Positions 7,295-16,191 of a DNA stretch of 64,000 bases are shown piece by piece. The first letter of the stretch is position 1, and every line of letters begins with the position of its first letter. The notes under the pieces were generated by a model, which worked only from the letters and a program-made list of their open reading frames with translations, was not told where the DNA came from and did not search any database. The position numbers and the translations under genes were made by a program. This stretch comes from JAFDZV01 sp035549015 (GTDB taxonomy: Bacteria > Bacteroidota > Ignavibacteria > OLB7), in the NCBI GenBank assembly GCA_035549015.1, contig DASZRW010000010.1, positions 1 to 64,000 of the forward strand, in the 5' to 3' direction.

Positions 7295-9226
7295 ATGAAC
7301 AGAAAGGCAACGACGGCGGCAGTGCCGCTGGGCGACATGCGCGGCACGGTGGAGATTGGCAGGCGTGGATGGATCCGGCGTCTGCTCTCGTTCAGCGGGC
7401 CGGCGTATCTGGTGAGCGTTGGTTACATGGACCCCGGGAACTGGGCCACGGATATCGAGGGGGGAGCGCGTTTCGGCTATGCGCTGATCTGGGTGCTGCT
7501 GATGTCCAATCTGATGGCGATTCTCCTGCAGACGCTTTCCGCTCGTCTGGGGATCGTCACCGGCCACGATCTGGCGCAGGGATGCCGGCGCGAATACCCT
7601 CGCCCGTTGAACTTCTTCCTCTGGCTGCTCGCGGAGATCGCCATTGCCGCCTGCGATCTCGCCGAGGTGCTCGGCACCATCATCGGCCTGAATCTTCTCT
7701 TCGGCCTGCCGCTTCTCTGGGGATGCGTGGTTACGCTCTTCGATACCTTCCTGCTTCTCGCCATCCAGCGCCTGGGCGTGCGAAAGATGGAGGCCTTCAT
7801 CCTCATGCTCGTGGGGACGATCGGTGCCTGCTTCCTGATCGAAGTATTCCTGGCAAAGCCGGATTGGGGAGGCGTGATTCGCGGCGTGGTTCCGCATCTC
7901 GATTCCTCCATGCTCTACATCACCATCGGCATCATCGGCGCCACCGTGATGCCGCACAATCTCTATCTCCATTCCTCGCTGGTGCAGTCGCGGAAGATCG
8001 AGGACACATACAAGGGGAAGGCGGAGGCGTGCCGGTTCAACCTGATCGACTCCGGTGTGGCGTTGAACGCCGCGCTCTTCGTGAACGCGGCAATCCTGAT
8101 CACGGCAGCCGCAACGTTCTTCTCGCGCGGGATCGTGGTTACGGAGATTCAGCAGGCGCATGCATTGCTGGAGCGCGTGCTGGGTCCGGGGCTTGCGCCG
8201 GTGGCGTTCGCGATCGCCCTGCTTGCCGCGGGGCAAAGCTCAACCCTCACCGGCACCCTTGCCGGCCAGGTTGTGATGGAGGGATTTCTCAACATCCGTC
8301 TCCGCCCGTGGCTGCGGCGCCTCGTGACGCGCAGCGTTGCGATCATGCCGGCCGTGGTGGCGATCATTCTCACCGGCGACAAGGGAGCGTACTCCCTTCT
8401 GATCCTCTCGCAGGTGGTGCTCAGTCTTCAGCTCCCCTTTGCAATCATTCCGCTGATCCAGTTCACCTCCGATGCCCGCAAGATGGGAGCGTTCGCGAAC
8501 CGGGCGTGGGTGAAGATTCTTGCATGGCTTGTTGCAGCGATCATCGTGGGCCTGAACCTGAAGCTGGTGTACGACACGCTCTCCTCCGGGCTGGAGGGGA
8601 AGGCGCTCTGGATTACCGTTCCCGCCTACGTCGGCGCGGCGGTGCTCCTGTTGGTGCTTGCGTTGGTAACGCTGCGGCCGCTGCTTCGCACCTCCGGCCT
8701 GTGGTCGCGGGCAACGGCCTTTCAGGCCCGGTCCGTTGCACGGCATATCAAGCCTGTTGCCGTGCGCCATATCGGGGTGGCGCTGGAGCATTCCAACGGC
8801 GATGCGGAGGTGCTCTCCGTTGCGGTAACCACGGCCCGGCAGTTCGGTGCGCATCTCACACTGCTGCACGTGATCGATACGCCCGGAACCATGGTCTACG
8901 GCAGCGACAGCAGCAGCATGCACCGCAGTGCGGACGAAGCCTATATGCTGGAACTGAAGGAGAGTCTGGAAGGGGAGGGATTGAGCGTGGATGTGGCAAC
9001 GCGTTCCGGCGAGCCGGCGGAGCAGATCATCGCGATGGCGCGCGAGGCCCGGTTCGACATGCTGGTGCTCGGCTCGCACGGGCATCGCGGCATTGCCGAT
9101 GTGATTCACGGGCAGACCGTGACAACCGTGCGTCATGCGGTGGAGATCCCGGTGCTCGTTGTTCGCATGCGCCATCATGGAGGCGAGGGCCCGGGGCCCG
9201 GTGATGCCCCGTCTGCAGGCGCGTGA
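7295..9226 (+). CDS. mntH: Nramp-family Mn2+/Fe2+ transporter fused to a universal-stress-protein domain
   Basis: The 643-residue inner-membrane protein imports divalent metal (Mn2+, possibly Fe2+) by proton symport. The first ~430 residues have 11-12 membrane helices with both Nramp hallmarks: DPGN in helix 1 (residues 46-49) and MPHN in helix 6 (near residue 220). A soluble UspA-type domain follows (about residues 490-630: an IGVALEHS strand near its start and the nucleotide-loop-like LGSHGHRGI near its end). Ordinary MntH proteins are about 410-440 residues and lack this tail. The start is the ATG at 7295 with GAGGAG close upstream; an in-frame ATG at 7283 is the alternative. The mntR-like regulator gene follows 207 bases downstream. 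Confidence 0.9.
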   Translation: MNRKATTAAVPLGDMRGTVEIGRRGWIRRLLSFSGPAYLVSVGYMDPGNWATDIEGGARFGYALIWVLLMSNLMAILLQTLSARLGIVTGHDLAQGCRREYPRPLNFFLWLLAEIAIAACDLAEVLGTIIGLNLLFGLPLLWGCVVTLFDTFLLLAIQRLGVRKMEAFILMLVGTIGACFLIEVFLAKPDWGGVIRGVVPHLDSSMLYITIGIIGATVMPHNLYLHSSLVQSRKIEDTYKGKAEACRFNLIDSGVALNAALFVNAAILITAAATFFSRGIVVTEIQQAHALLERVLGPGLAPVAFAIALLAAGQSSTLTGTLAGQVVMEGFLNIRLRPWLRRLVTRSVAIMPAVVAIILTGDKGAYSLLILSQVVLSLQLPFAIIPLIQFTSDARKMGAFANRAWVKILAWLVAAIIVGLNLKLVYDTLSSGLEGKALWITVPAYVGAAVLLLVLALVTLRPLLRTSGLWSRATAFQARSVARHIKPVAVRHIGVALEHSNGDAEVLSVAVTTARQFGAHLTLLHVIDTPGTMVYGSDSSSMHRSADEAYMLELKESLEGEGLSVDVATRSGEPAEQIIAMAREARFDMLVLGSHGHRGIADVIHGQTVTTVRHAVEIPVLVVRMRHHGGEGPGPGDAPSAGA

Positions 9227-9433
9227 GCGGATGATTACATCGGAAAACGTACGCGGCAGCTCCGCGACGCGTGCGAGCGTTGCGGCCCTCATCGCTCTTC
9301 AGTATCATGCGTCCGCATTGCGCCAGCTCCGCGCACCGCACGCGCATTCAGCTCCCCGTTCAGGCCGTTCCCCCGCTCGGCCCTCGTATCGTATCCCGAT
9401 GTTGCGTTCACAGACCCCAGCAGCAGGCCGGCA

Positions 9434-10153
9434 ATGGTGAAGATCGAAGTAAACCAGACCATCGAAGACTATCTCCGTTCGATGTACCGCCTCGAGTCGC
9501 GCGACGGCAAGGCCTCCAATGCGGCGCTGGCGAAGGAACTGGCGATCAGTTCCTCCGCCGTTACGGAGATGGCCCGGCGCCTTGCAGACGGCGGCCTGGT
9601 CTCCTATCGGAAGTATCAGGGGTTGAAGCTGACGAAGACCGGGCTGGGCGTTGCGGTGGGCGTCACGCGGCGACACCGGCTGTGGGAGGTGTTCCTGATT
9701 CAGCACCTCGGCTTCGAGTGGGACGAGGTGCACGACCTTGCGGACCAACTGGAACATATCGGCTCGGAGGAGCTGATAGACCGGCTGGAGAAGTTCCTCG
9801 GCTACCCCACGCACGATCCCCACGGCGATCCGATCCCGAACAAGAAGGGGGAGATAGCCGAACGCGAGCTCGTTCTGCTTGCCGGTCTGAAGCCGGGTGA
9901 GCGCGGCGTGGTGGCGCGTGTAAGCGATGAGTTCCCGGAGTTGCTTCGATACGCCTCCTCGCTCGGGCTCTCCATCAACGCCGGCGTCCGCATCGTGGAG
10001 CGGATCGCGTTCGATGGATCGGTGCGGCTCATCGCAGACGGGCGGGAATCCGTCGTCTCGGACAAGCTTGCCAACAGTGTGTACGTGGAGAAGGAATACC
10101 TGGAGAAGGGGAAGGGGCATGGCACCGGGCGCGGACGAACCGGGAAACGGTAG
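9434..10153 (+). CDS. mntR: DtxR/MntR-family metal-dependent transcriptional regulator
   Basis: The 239-residue cytoplasmic regulator has an N-terminal winged helix (about residues 5-65, with the recognition region SSSAVTEMARRLADGGL), a dimerisation and metal-binding domain (about 65-140; GVTRRHRLWEVFLIQHLG is the family signature) and a C-terminal FeoA/SH3-like domain (about 150-225). Such proteins repress metal uptake when Mn2+ or Fe2+ is bound. Its position just downstream of the Nramp gene argues for Mn2+ sensing and control of that transporter. It is longer than the two-domain MntR of Bacillus and closer to three-domain DtxR types. The basic C-terminal tail (GHGTGRGRTGKR) is unusual. Confidence 0.88.
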   Translation: MVKIEVNQTIEDYLRSMYRLESRDGKASNAALAKELAISSSAVTEMARRLADGGLVSYRKYQGLKLTKTGLGVAVGVTRRHRLWEVFLIQHLGFEWDEVHDLADQLEHIGSEELIDRLEKFLGYPTHDPHGDPIPNKKGEIAERELVLLAGLKPGERGVVARVSDEFPELLRYASSLGLSINAGVRIVERIAFDGSVRLIADGRESVVSDKLANSVYVEKEYLEKGKGHGTGRGRTGKR

Positions 10154-10237
10154 CTGCGGCGGGTTCAACCGGACGGCTCCCCGTGGGGGACGATGGCAGC
10201 GTGATGTGCGGCAGCTCTGTTCCATCAGGGCTGCAAC

Positions 10238-10260
10238 GAGCCCCGATGTGATCGGGGCTC
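10238..10260. terminator. Hairpin between convergent genes
   Basis: A perfect 10-bp stem (GAGCCCCGAT with ATCGGGGCTC) with a three-base GTG loop sits between the convergent mntR-like gene and the lipoprotein gene. It has no T-run on either strand. It could stop transcription from both sides. Confidence 0.5.
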
Positions 10261-10357
10261 GCGTTCGGAGCGCCGGCGCGCGAGGCGTTGCCGGGCTTTC
10301 CGGTGTTCCGGCTGTATCCTTCCCCTGCAGCGGCCTGAGGCGGATCGGCCGCACCTC

Positions 10358-10840
10358 TCAGAACTTCACATCGAACTTCCCTTCGGTCACGGAGCGCTTT
10401 GCCGTTCCCGGCCCGCTGCTCGTCTGCTCCTGCACTTCGATCGAGAAGCTTCCCTTCGCGCCGCTCGCACTCAACTGATCCACCTGCAGCGTGCCGCTCT
10501 GGGCGCTGAACGTCTTCACACCGCCTGTCGATCCCTCCGCATACGTTCCGGTGATGCCGCTGATCAATCCGATCTGATACGTTCCGGTCTGCGAGACGAG
10601 GCCGGCTATGGTGATCTGCTTGTTCTCGGAGCCGCTGATCTGCGAGCCGCCAAGGCCCAGCACGCCGTTGCTCCATGTTGCCTGAATGGTTGTTGCGCCC
10701 CAACTGCCTCCATCGATCTTGGCGCTCATGCTTCCATTTGCGGTAGTTCCGGTTGGGGAGGAATCGTTCTTGCTGCATGCGGCGGAAGCCAGCGTCATCA
10801 CGATCATGATTCCTGCGGCGAGTACCCTCTGCGCGTTCAT
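10358..10840 (-). CDS. Small lipoprotein, DUF6252-like
   Basis: The 160-residue protein has a lipoprotein signal peptide with lipobox LASAAC (Cys22), then a Ser/Thr-rich linker and a beta-rich domain (from MSAKIDGGSWGA). The 'K-I-D-G-x-x-W' opening followed by several beta strands resembles DUF6252 lipoproteins of Bacteroidota; this assignment is from memory. It is expected to be membrane-anchored in the periplasm or at the surface. It is monocistronic, divergent from the helical protein gene to its right. Function unknown. Confidence 0.75.
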   Translation of the reverse strand: MNAQRVLAAGIMIVMTLASAACSKNDSSPTGTTANGSMSAKIDGGSWGATTIQATWSNGVLGLGGSQISGSENKQITIAGLVSQTGTYQIGLISGITGTYAEGSTGGVKTFSAQSGTLQVDQLSASGAKGSFSIEVQEQTSSGPGTAKRSVTEGKFDVKF

Positions 10841-11019
10841 TGTTGTTCAGCGTGTTGAAGTGAAAGTTCCGGCCGGAGCGGCCAGCGATCGCAACGGACC
10901 ATCGTGGGCCGTGCGACCGGGACATCCGGGCCGATTCATCGATGAACGCAATTTCATCGGCCGCGGTGCCGTACGGCAAACCGGGAATTGCGATATTCTT
11001 ACCCGCTGACGTCGCACGA

Positions 11020-12474
11020 ATGAACTACCTCTACAACTATCTGGCGTTGTTGACGCGCGAGGAGATCGCCCGCACGGCCGCTCTGCGCCTGGCCGCGCGC
11101 GAACGCGATGTGCTGGATGCGCTGATTGCCGTGCGTGCGGAAGCGGCGCCCGATCGCGATGCGGTGGTGCGTTCGCTCGGCATATCCTCCACGCATTTCG
11201 ACAAGATCTGCTCGCGGCTGCTGCGGCAGGTCTATCATGCGATCGTGCCGGAAGGGGGGATGGCGCTCCTTTACGATCTCAACCGCCGGGTGCTTCAGAA
11301 CAATTTCATGCACGAACTGCGCAGGCAGGAGAAGGAGCTGGCCGGTGCGGATGTGGCGGAGCGCGCGCGGTTCTACATGACGTGCTTCAATCTGATGGGG
11401 AGAGTCTCGCGCATCCAGTACAACGAGAAGCTGATGGCCGACCTCGCCGGGCAGTACCATCGCCTGATGCCCTCGCCGGACAATGCCGTCTACTTCGAAG
11501 CATGCATGATCGGGGCGATGATCTGGAACGCTGCGGCGCTGGGAAGCAATCGCGCCGTCCTCGAGACGGTGTTGAAGCGGCTGGAGGCCAACGCGGCGCG
11601 CATCGGCACGCACATCGGCCCCCTGGCACTCTACAAGCAGTATCAGGCATACGCGCTCTACTTCGCGCAACTCGATGAGCAGCCGGCCGATCGTCTGACG
11701 TATCTGGAACGTGCGGCCGATCTCTGCCGCCGGCATCCGGATGTGTTCGAGGAGGAGGAGAGGGTGCTCGCCGAGTGCAAGATCGCGGAGTCGCACTACT
11801 TCAACAGCAGCGATCTCGAGCACGCATACCGCCTCTATGCGCGGCAGTTCCGCGATCACGCGGCCATCCTCGCCCGGGACTACTATCACACCACCAAGTT
11901 CATCCAGCTTGCGATCATCCGGCGCAGGTTCGGCCGAGCGGAGCAGCTTCTGCGGCAGCGCTTCGGCCTTCATCTGTCATCGGCGCACGAGTCCATCGGA
12001 ACGATGGGCGCGATCTCCTGGGCCAAGCTGATGCTGGCTTCCGGCCGTGCAGCCCAGGCGAAGCGGTATCTCGATTTCGGGTTCGCGCACAACAGGAAGA
12101 ACTTCTTCGTGCAATACGAAATCGAACTGCGTCTGCTGGAGGCGATATACTTCGCCCTGGAAGGGAAGGATGAATTCGTGGAGCGTCTGGCGGAGAAGAA
12201 CCTGAAGTATCTCCGCTCCAAGGGATTCACGCTGGCAACATCCCGCTACTATCCCTGGGCGTTCAAACTTCTGGTAGGCTTTATCGATGAACGCCTGCAT
12301 GGGCGCCAGCTGACGCCTCAGCTTCGCCGGAAGCTCGAGGAGTTCCGCGAAGGTCCGGCGGCGCTCTACGGTCTGTTGCTGGAGGCCGTGCGCCTGCACG
12401 AGCAGGCGCCGGAAGCGCACGGGGGGCGTGCTGCCGGCACCGTACGGCCGCGAGCCGTGCCTGGCGTACGATAA
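11020..12474 (+). CDS. Hypothetical all-helical (TPR-like) protein
   Basis: The 484-residue cytoplasmic protein starts at the ATG at 11020 (MNYLYNYLALL); an in-frame upstream ATG at 10942 would add 26 poorly matching residues. It is rich in Ala, Leu, Arg and Glu and predicted almost wholly helical, with helix pairs reminiscent of TPR or alpha-solenoid repeats. The N-terminal ~90 residues (RDAVVRSLGISSTHFDKICS) could form a helix-turn-helix, so a regulator is conceivable. No catalytic motif is seen. A terminator follows directly. I cannot name the family. Confidence 0.75.
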   Translation: MNYLYNYLALLTREEIARTAALRLAARERDVLDALIAVRAEAAPDRDAVVRSLGISSTHFDKICSRLLRQVYHAIVPEGGMALLYDLNRRVLQNNFMHELRRQEKELAGADVAERARFYMTCFNLMGRVSRIQYNEKLMADLAGQYHRLMPSPDNAVYFEACMIGAMIWNAAALGSNRAVLETVLKRLEANAARIGTHIGPLALYKQYQAYALYFAQLDEQPADRLTYLERAADLCRRHPDVFEEEERVLAECKIAESHYFNSSDLEHAYRLYARQFRDHAAILARDYYHTTKFIQLAIIRRRFGRAEQLLRQRFGLHLSSAHESIGTMGAISWAKLMLASGRAAQAKRYLDFGFAHNRKNFFVQYEIELRLLEAIYFALEGKDEFVERLAEKNLKYLRSKGFTLATSRYYPWAFKLLVGFIDERLHGRQLTPQLRRKLEEFREGPAALYGLLLEAVRLHEQAPEAHGGRAAGTVRPRAVPGVR

Positions 12475-12503
12475 AGGGGCGCATGCGGCGCCCCCTTGAT
12501 CTT
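12475..12503 (+). terminator. Rho-independent terminator
   Basis: A stem GGGGCGC/GCGCCCC (12476-12482 with 12488-12494) with a 5-base loop starts one base after the stop codon and is followed by CTTGATCTTT. Confidence 0.65.
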
Positions 12504-12557
12504 TGCCGTTCGCACTTCTCGTTGCGTCGCTCCTGGCAGCTGCGATGCGGTTGCGGA

Positions 12558-13196
12558 TTACACCACCGCCTGAGCGTTTGCCAGAGCCGCCATCGCCTCG
12601 TACGCCTCGGCCGGCGCATTGGCGCGGATCATGCCGAGCATGAACTCCAGCTCGTTCCTGTTCACTGCCGGCAGCATATACTTCATGTTCATCATCGTCT
12701 CCTCCGGTGTCATGCTTCCGATGATGCGGCCGGTCATTTCACCCAACTGGTCGTCCGTGAAATTCGCCCACATGTGCGGCGCGGTAACCGTCTCCTCCAT
12801 GTGCATGTGGAGCAGGTAGGTGCCGGTGAAGTGATTGAGCGCATGGAAGAACGTGGCCCCCCGTTCGGCGCGCTCCCCGGCCGTGATGCCCGGCTCGGCG
12901 AGGTTGTCGAATGCGGCGTCCATCTGGTCGATCAGTGCGTCGATCTCGTGATGGGCCTCGGAGTTGTCGTGCGCGGCATCCGGCACGTGCTCCTGAAGCA
13001 TCGGAATCATCACCGTGTCCTCGTGATGCCCGTGGCCGCGGAGCATGGCCACCATCTCCTTGAACGGAGCGCGAAGCGCCTCCACTTCCGTGATGTCGGA
13101 AAAGTCCGTCTTGCCGGCAGCCAGGCCGGTGGTGTAGAGTGAACGGCGGAGTGCCTTGTGGATCTTCGTGACGACGTCGGCGCGATTGTTGGCCAT
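12558..13196 (-). CDS. Hemerythrin (HHE) domain protein
   Basis: The 212-residue cytoplasmic protein has several His/Glu pairs of hemerythrin-like four-helix bundles: GHGHHEDTVMIPML, NSEAHHEIDALI and HFTGTYLLHMHMEE. Such proteins bind a di-iron centre and sense or buffer O2, NO or iron, or act in stress repair. The start at 13196 (MANNRAD) is chosen because the longer reading adds 56 residues of low-complexity sequence. A Met-rich stretch (MTPEETMMNMKYMLP) lies near residues 165-180. It converges on the helical protein gene and has its own promoter region to the right. Confidence 0.85.
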   Translation of the reverse strand: MANNRADVVTKIHKALRRSLYTTGLAAGKTDFSDITEVEALRAPFKEMVAMLRGHGHHEDTVMIPMLQEHVPDAAHDNSEAHHEIDALIDQMDAAFDNLAEPGITAGERAERGATFFHALNHFTGTYLLHMHMEETVTAPHMWANFTDDQLGEMTGRIIGSMTPEETMMNMKYMLPAVNRNELEFMLGMIRANAPAEAYEAMAALANAQAVV

Positions 13197-13741
13197 GATG
13201 TTGAATACGGATTTGGTTGTTGAAGTCTCCCGCGTCGGTTGCAGCCTGCTCCGGGCGTGGCGCAATCCGTTCCGGGAAGTCGTTGACAGGCTCGGCGTTG
13301 ATTGCCGGAGGCAGGCTCCTACGGGGGAATGTACAAAAGGGTTGTTACGAGATGTTTGCCGCAATCGGAGCGTCGCTCCCCTGCGTCACCTCCCGGCCGC
13401 CGCCGGCCTGCGTTCGGTTACGACGTGGGCGCAGAGTGCGATCGGCGAAAAGGGGAAGGCGGAGTCGACGCCCGGCGGAGCGATCGCGAGAACGATGGGC
13501 GCAGGTATGCCGGCTGAAGAAGCCGTGGATGAAGTCGCGATAGCACGGGAGGGGAGCGGGTCGTGGCCGCTTGCATAGATCGCCGGCGTTGTAAGAGCCA
13601 TGTACGCGTTCACACATCCGGCGCCGATGAAGATCGCCGCGAACGGGCGCGTGCGATACGCGGCCGCCGGAATGCGAGCGCAACCGGCAGGAGCGCAGCA
13701 AGGTTGGATGCGGAAACCTGTGCTGCCGGCTGGTGGAGTGA
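13197..13741. other. Intergenic upstream of the hemerythrin gene
   Basis: Nothing coding is convincing in these 545 bases. It must contain the hemerythrin promoter (leftward). A 15-base string AAGGGTTGTTACGAG at 13337-13351 recurs at 56825, also upstream of a leftward gene, but a 15-mer match is near chance level at this window size. Confidence 0.35.
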
Positions 13742-13892
13742 TACGTACAGAGGGAATTGCTTCCTGATAGCACATCGATCCGTTATCGCGGAGTGTGACT
13801 CCGCGATCGTCACCGGAAGAATGGGGCCGGAGTACAACTCAGGCCCAACGTGCTCTTCAGAGCATAGCAGGATACTTCTTCGCAAGTACTTA
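13742..13892. repeat. 151-bp dispersed repeat, copy A
   Basis: It aligns without gaps over 151 bp with 62404-62554, with about a dozen mismatches. In the middle is a 23-base hairpin, ATCGCGGAGT-GTG-ACTCCGCGAT, and further on the shared string AACTCAGGCCCAACGTGCTC. Both copies lie between genes, immediately beside the 3' end of a leftward gene (purK here). It has no ORF with a ribosome site. It may be a non-autonomous mobile or REP-like element. Confidence 0.85.
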
Positions 13893-13978
13893 TGTGGACT
13901 GCCGGGGATGCCCGGCGCATGCAGGGCGATGCGGATCGATGGTGCCCGATCGGCCGGACACGGCTCCGCGCGCGCGGG

Positions 13979-15142
13979 CTATACCTTCGCGCCGCTGAAG
14001 GAGACCAGCGCCTCCGCCTCGATGGCCTGCTGCAGAGCGGCTTCCGGCGTCTGAGCAAGTACCGTCACATGCCCCATCTTCCGTCCGCGGCGGGAGTCCA
14101 GCTTGCCGTAGAGGTGCAGGTGTGCATGGGGATTCTTCAGCGGGCCGGAATAGTCCGCGATGTTGCCGGAGCCGTCGCTGTCCCCCAGGATGTTCACCAT
14201 CGCGACGCCGGGGGCGCGCAGTTCCGTGCTTCCGAGCGGCCATCCCATCACGGCGCGGATATGATTTTCGAACTGCGAGGTAACGCAGCCTTCGATCGTG
14301 TAGTGGCCGCTGTTGTGCGGGCGCGGCGCCATCTCGTTGACGAGCACGTCGCCGTTGGCGGTGAGGAACAGCTCGATGCCGAAGATGCCGATGCCGCCGA
14401 TCGCCTCCACACCCCGGCGGGCGTAATCGATCGCGAGAACTTCGGCGGGATCCTCGATGTCCGCCGGCGCCACCACGAAGTTGCAGATGTGATTCCGCTG
14501 CACCGTCTCCACCACCGGGTAGACAGCGGTCTCACCGTTGCGGCCGCGCGTCACCATCACGGCAAGCTCGCGCGTGAAGCGCACGAAGGCCTCGCAGTAC
14601 AGTTCCTGGCGATCGCCTCCGCTCGTGATCTTCATCCAGCCGGCCTCGATCTCCTCCGGCGATCCGATCGTTGCATTGCCGTAGCCGTCGTATCCGCCGC
14701 GACGGCTCTTCAATACGAACGGATAGCCGAACTCCTGGCCGAACGCCGCCGCCTCCTCCATGGTTGCCGCCCCCCTGAACGGAGCCACTGGAACGCCTGC
14801 CCGGCGCAGCGTCTCCTTCTGGCGCAGCTTGTCCTGTATCAACGCAACGGAACCGGAGCGCGGGAAGAGGAGATGCCCCGCACTCTCCAGCACATGCAGG
14901 TGCTCCTCGTTGATGAACTCGCTCTCCAGCGTCACCACGTCGCACGCGGACGCAAACGCCAGCAGCGCGGGGTGATCCTCCGGCGTGGCGATCGTTTCAC
15001 TGTGCGCAATCTGGCCGGCGGGCGATCCGGCGGAGCGCTCCATCACGTGAACGCGCATGCCCAGGCGAAATGCTGCATAAGCGGTCATACGCGCAAGCTG
15101 ACCGCCGCCGAGGATACCGAGTGTTGGAAAGATCTGGCTCAT
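13979..15142 (-). CDS. purK: N5-carboxyaminoimidazole ribonucleotide synthase
   Basis: The 387-residue ATP-grasp enzyme converts AIR, ATP and bicarbonate into N5-CAIR in de novo purine synthesis, in the cytoplasm. The N-terminal pre-ATP-grasp domain has the glycine-rich GILGGGQLARM (residues 8-18). The ATP-grasp core contains VLKSRRGGYDGYG near 145 and the metal-binding NEMAPRPHNSGHYT near 280. Length matches the family. purE is not adjacent. A TonB-domain-like gene lies 126 bases upstream on the same strand; co-transcription is possible but not obvious. Confidence 0.95.
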   Translation of the reverse strand: MSQIFPTLGILGGGQLARMTAYAAFRLGMRVHVMERSAGSPAGQIAHSETIATPEDHPALLAFASACDVVTLESEFINEEHLHVLESAGHLLFPRSGSVALIQDKLRQKETLRRAGVPVAPFRGAATMEEAAAFGQEFGYPFVLKSRRGGYDGYGNATIGSPEEIEAGWMKITSGGDRQELYCEAFVRFTRELAVMVTRGRNGETAVYPVVETVQRNHICNFVVAPADIEDPAEVLAIDYARRGVEAIGGIGIFGIELFLTANGDVLVNEMAPRPHNSGHYTIEGCVTSQFENHIRAVMGWPLGSTELRAPGVAMVNILGDSDGSGNIADYSGPLKNPHAHLHLYGKLDSRRGRKMGHVTVLAQTPEAALQQAIEAEALVSFSGAKV

Positions 15143-15268
15143 GGTGAGGAAGATAGAAAGAGCGGCGGAACCGAATACATGCCGCGGCCCGGTTTACCGC
15201 ATCGGTTTACCGATCGAAGCGTGTACGCAGGCAGGGGAGCAATCCGGCGAACCCGGGAGGCGGCTGCC

Positions 15269-16036
15269 TCAGGGGGTGTGGTGCGCGTGCGTGAACGGCA
15301 CCTCCACCTGTATCCACGAGTTCATGGGGCGGCCCTTGTGATTGGTCGCCGGCTGGTAGTTCGCGAGCAGAACGGCGCGCAGCGCGGCCGTGGTGAGCAC
15401 GGAGGCGCACTTGCCGCGCGACTGCACCTTCTGGACGAATGCCTGCAGCACCTTCCCCTTGTTGGTGATCAGCACGGCTGCGTAGACCGTGCCGGTACAT
15501 CGCCACTCGCGCGCCACCGGTGAAAGCCGGACTCTCTTTCGAATCTCGACCGGCTCTACATAGGCCGGCGTCTCCATGGTGCTGTCCGGTTCCTCCTGGG
15601 CCTTCCCGGCGAACCGCTCGATGGTGCCGGTCATGCGCCGCTCCCCGATCTTCCGCTGGCGCTCGATCTCCGCATAGAGTGCGCGCGTGCCGGGGGAGGG
15701 CTTCGTGCGGTTGATCAGCAGGAACTTCGGCCCTTCAACGATCAGGCCAAGTGTGGCGCAGCTGTCCATGTTCCTGCTGGATGTGGATGACTTCACCGTG
15801 TCGATCATCTTCTTCAGATCGGCGAGCAGCAGATCGGAGACGCTGAAGGCTGCGCCGTGGTTTCCCAGCGCGTAGATCGCGCGGCCGTCGCGAAGGATGA
15901 GGAGCGATTCGGTGGTGTCGCTGCAGGAAACGAACGTTGCGTCGATCACGAGATCGTCATTGTCTTCCTCGGACTGCGCATGTGCCTGCACGGCAAGGAG
16001 CAATACGAAGAGCAGAGCCAGAACGCAACGGGTCAT
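15269..16036 (-). CDS. Exported protein with TonB-C-terminal-like domain
   Basis: The 255-residue protein begins at the ATG at 16034-16036, since a signal peptide follows (MTRCVLALLFVLLLAVQAHA); a longer frame to 16147 is basic and unlikely. After an acidic segment and a central unknown region, the C-terminal ~85 residues (from CTGTVYAAVLITNKGKV through AALRAVLLANYQPA to a final VEVPF strand) look like the TonB C-terminal beta-alpha-beta fold. It has no membrane anchor beyond the signal peptide and no Pro-rich spacer, so it is not a canonical TonB. Periplasmic location inferred. Confidence 0.7.
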   Translation of the reverse strand: MTRCVLALLFVLLLAVQAHAQSEEDNDDLVIDATFVSCSDTTESLLILRDGRAIYALGNHGAAFSVSDLLLADLKKMIDTVKSSTSSRNMDSCATLGLIVEGPKFLLINRTKPSPGTRALYAEIERQRKIGERRMTGTIERFAGKAQEEPDSTMETPAYVEPVEIRKRVRLSPVAREWRCTGTVYAAVLITNKGKVLQAFVQKVQSRGKCASVLTTAALRAVLLANYQPATNHKGRPMNSWIQVEVPFTHAHHTP

Positions 16037-16191
16037 AGCACGGGTGAGAGACGGATCCGGATCGTGCCGATCGGCACGCAGGCCTTGCGGCGCTTGATGT
16101 GTGGAACGATCGAGCAGAAGGCGCGGCAAGATAACATCCGCAGGCATACGAAGAGCCGACCGCAGCGTACTTTCGTGGTATCTTTGGCGCG

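Noticed and set aside
13337..13351. 15-base string shared with 56825-56839 upstream of another leftward gene
   Set aside because: A 15-mer match is expected about once or more by chance in a 64-kb window; the flanking similarity is weak.
13610..13885. Small ORF inside the 151-bp repeat, with a similar ORF in the other copy
   Set aside because: The two differ at non-synonymous positions as often as elsewhere, have different extensions and no ribosome site; similarity is due to the DNA repeat.
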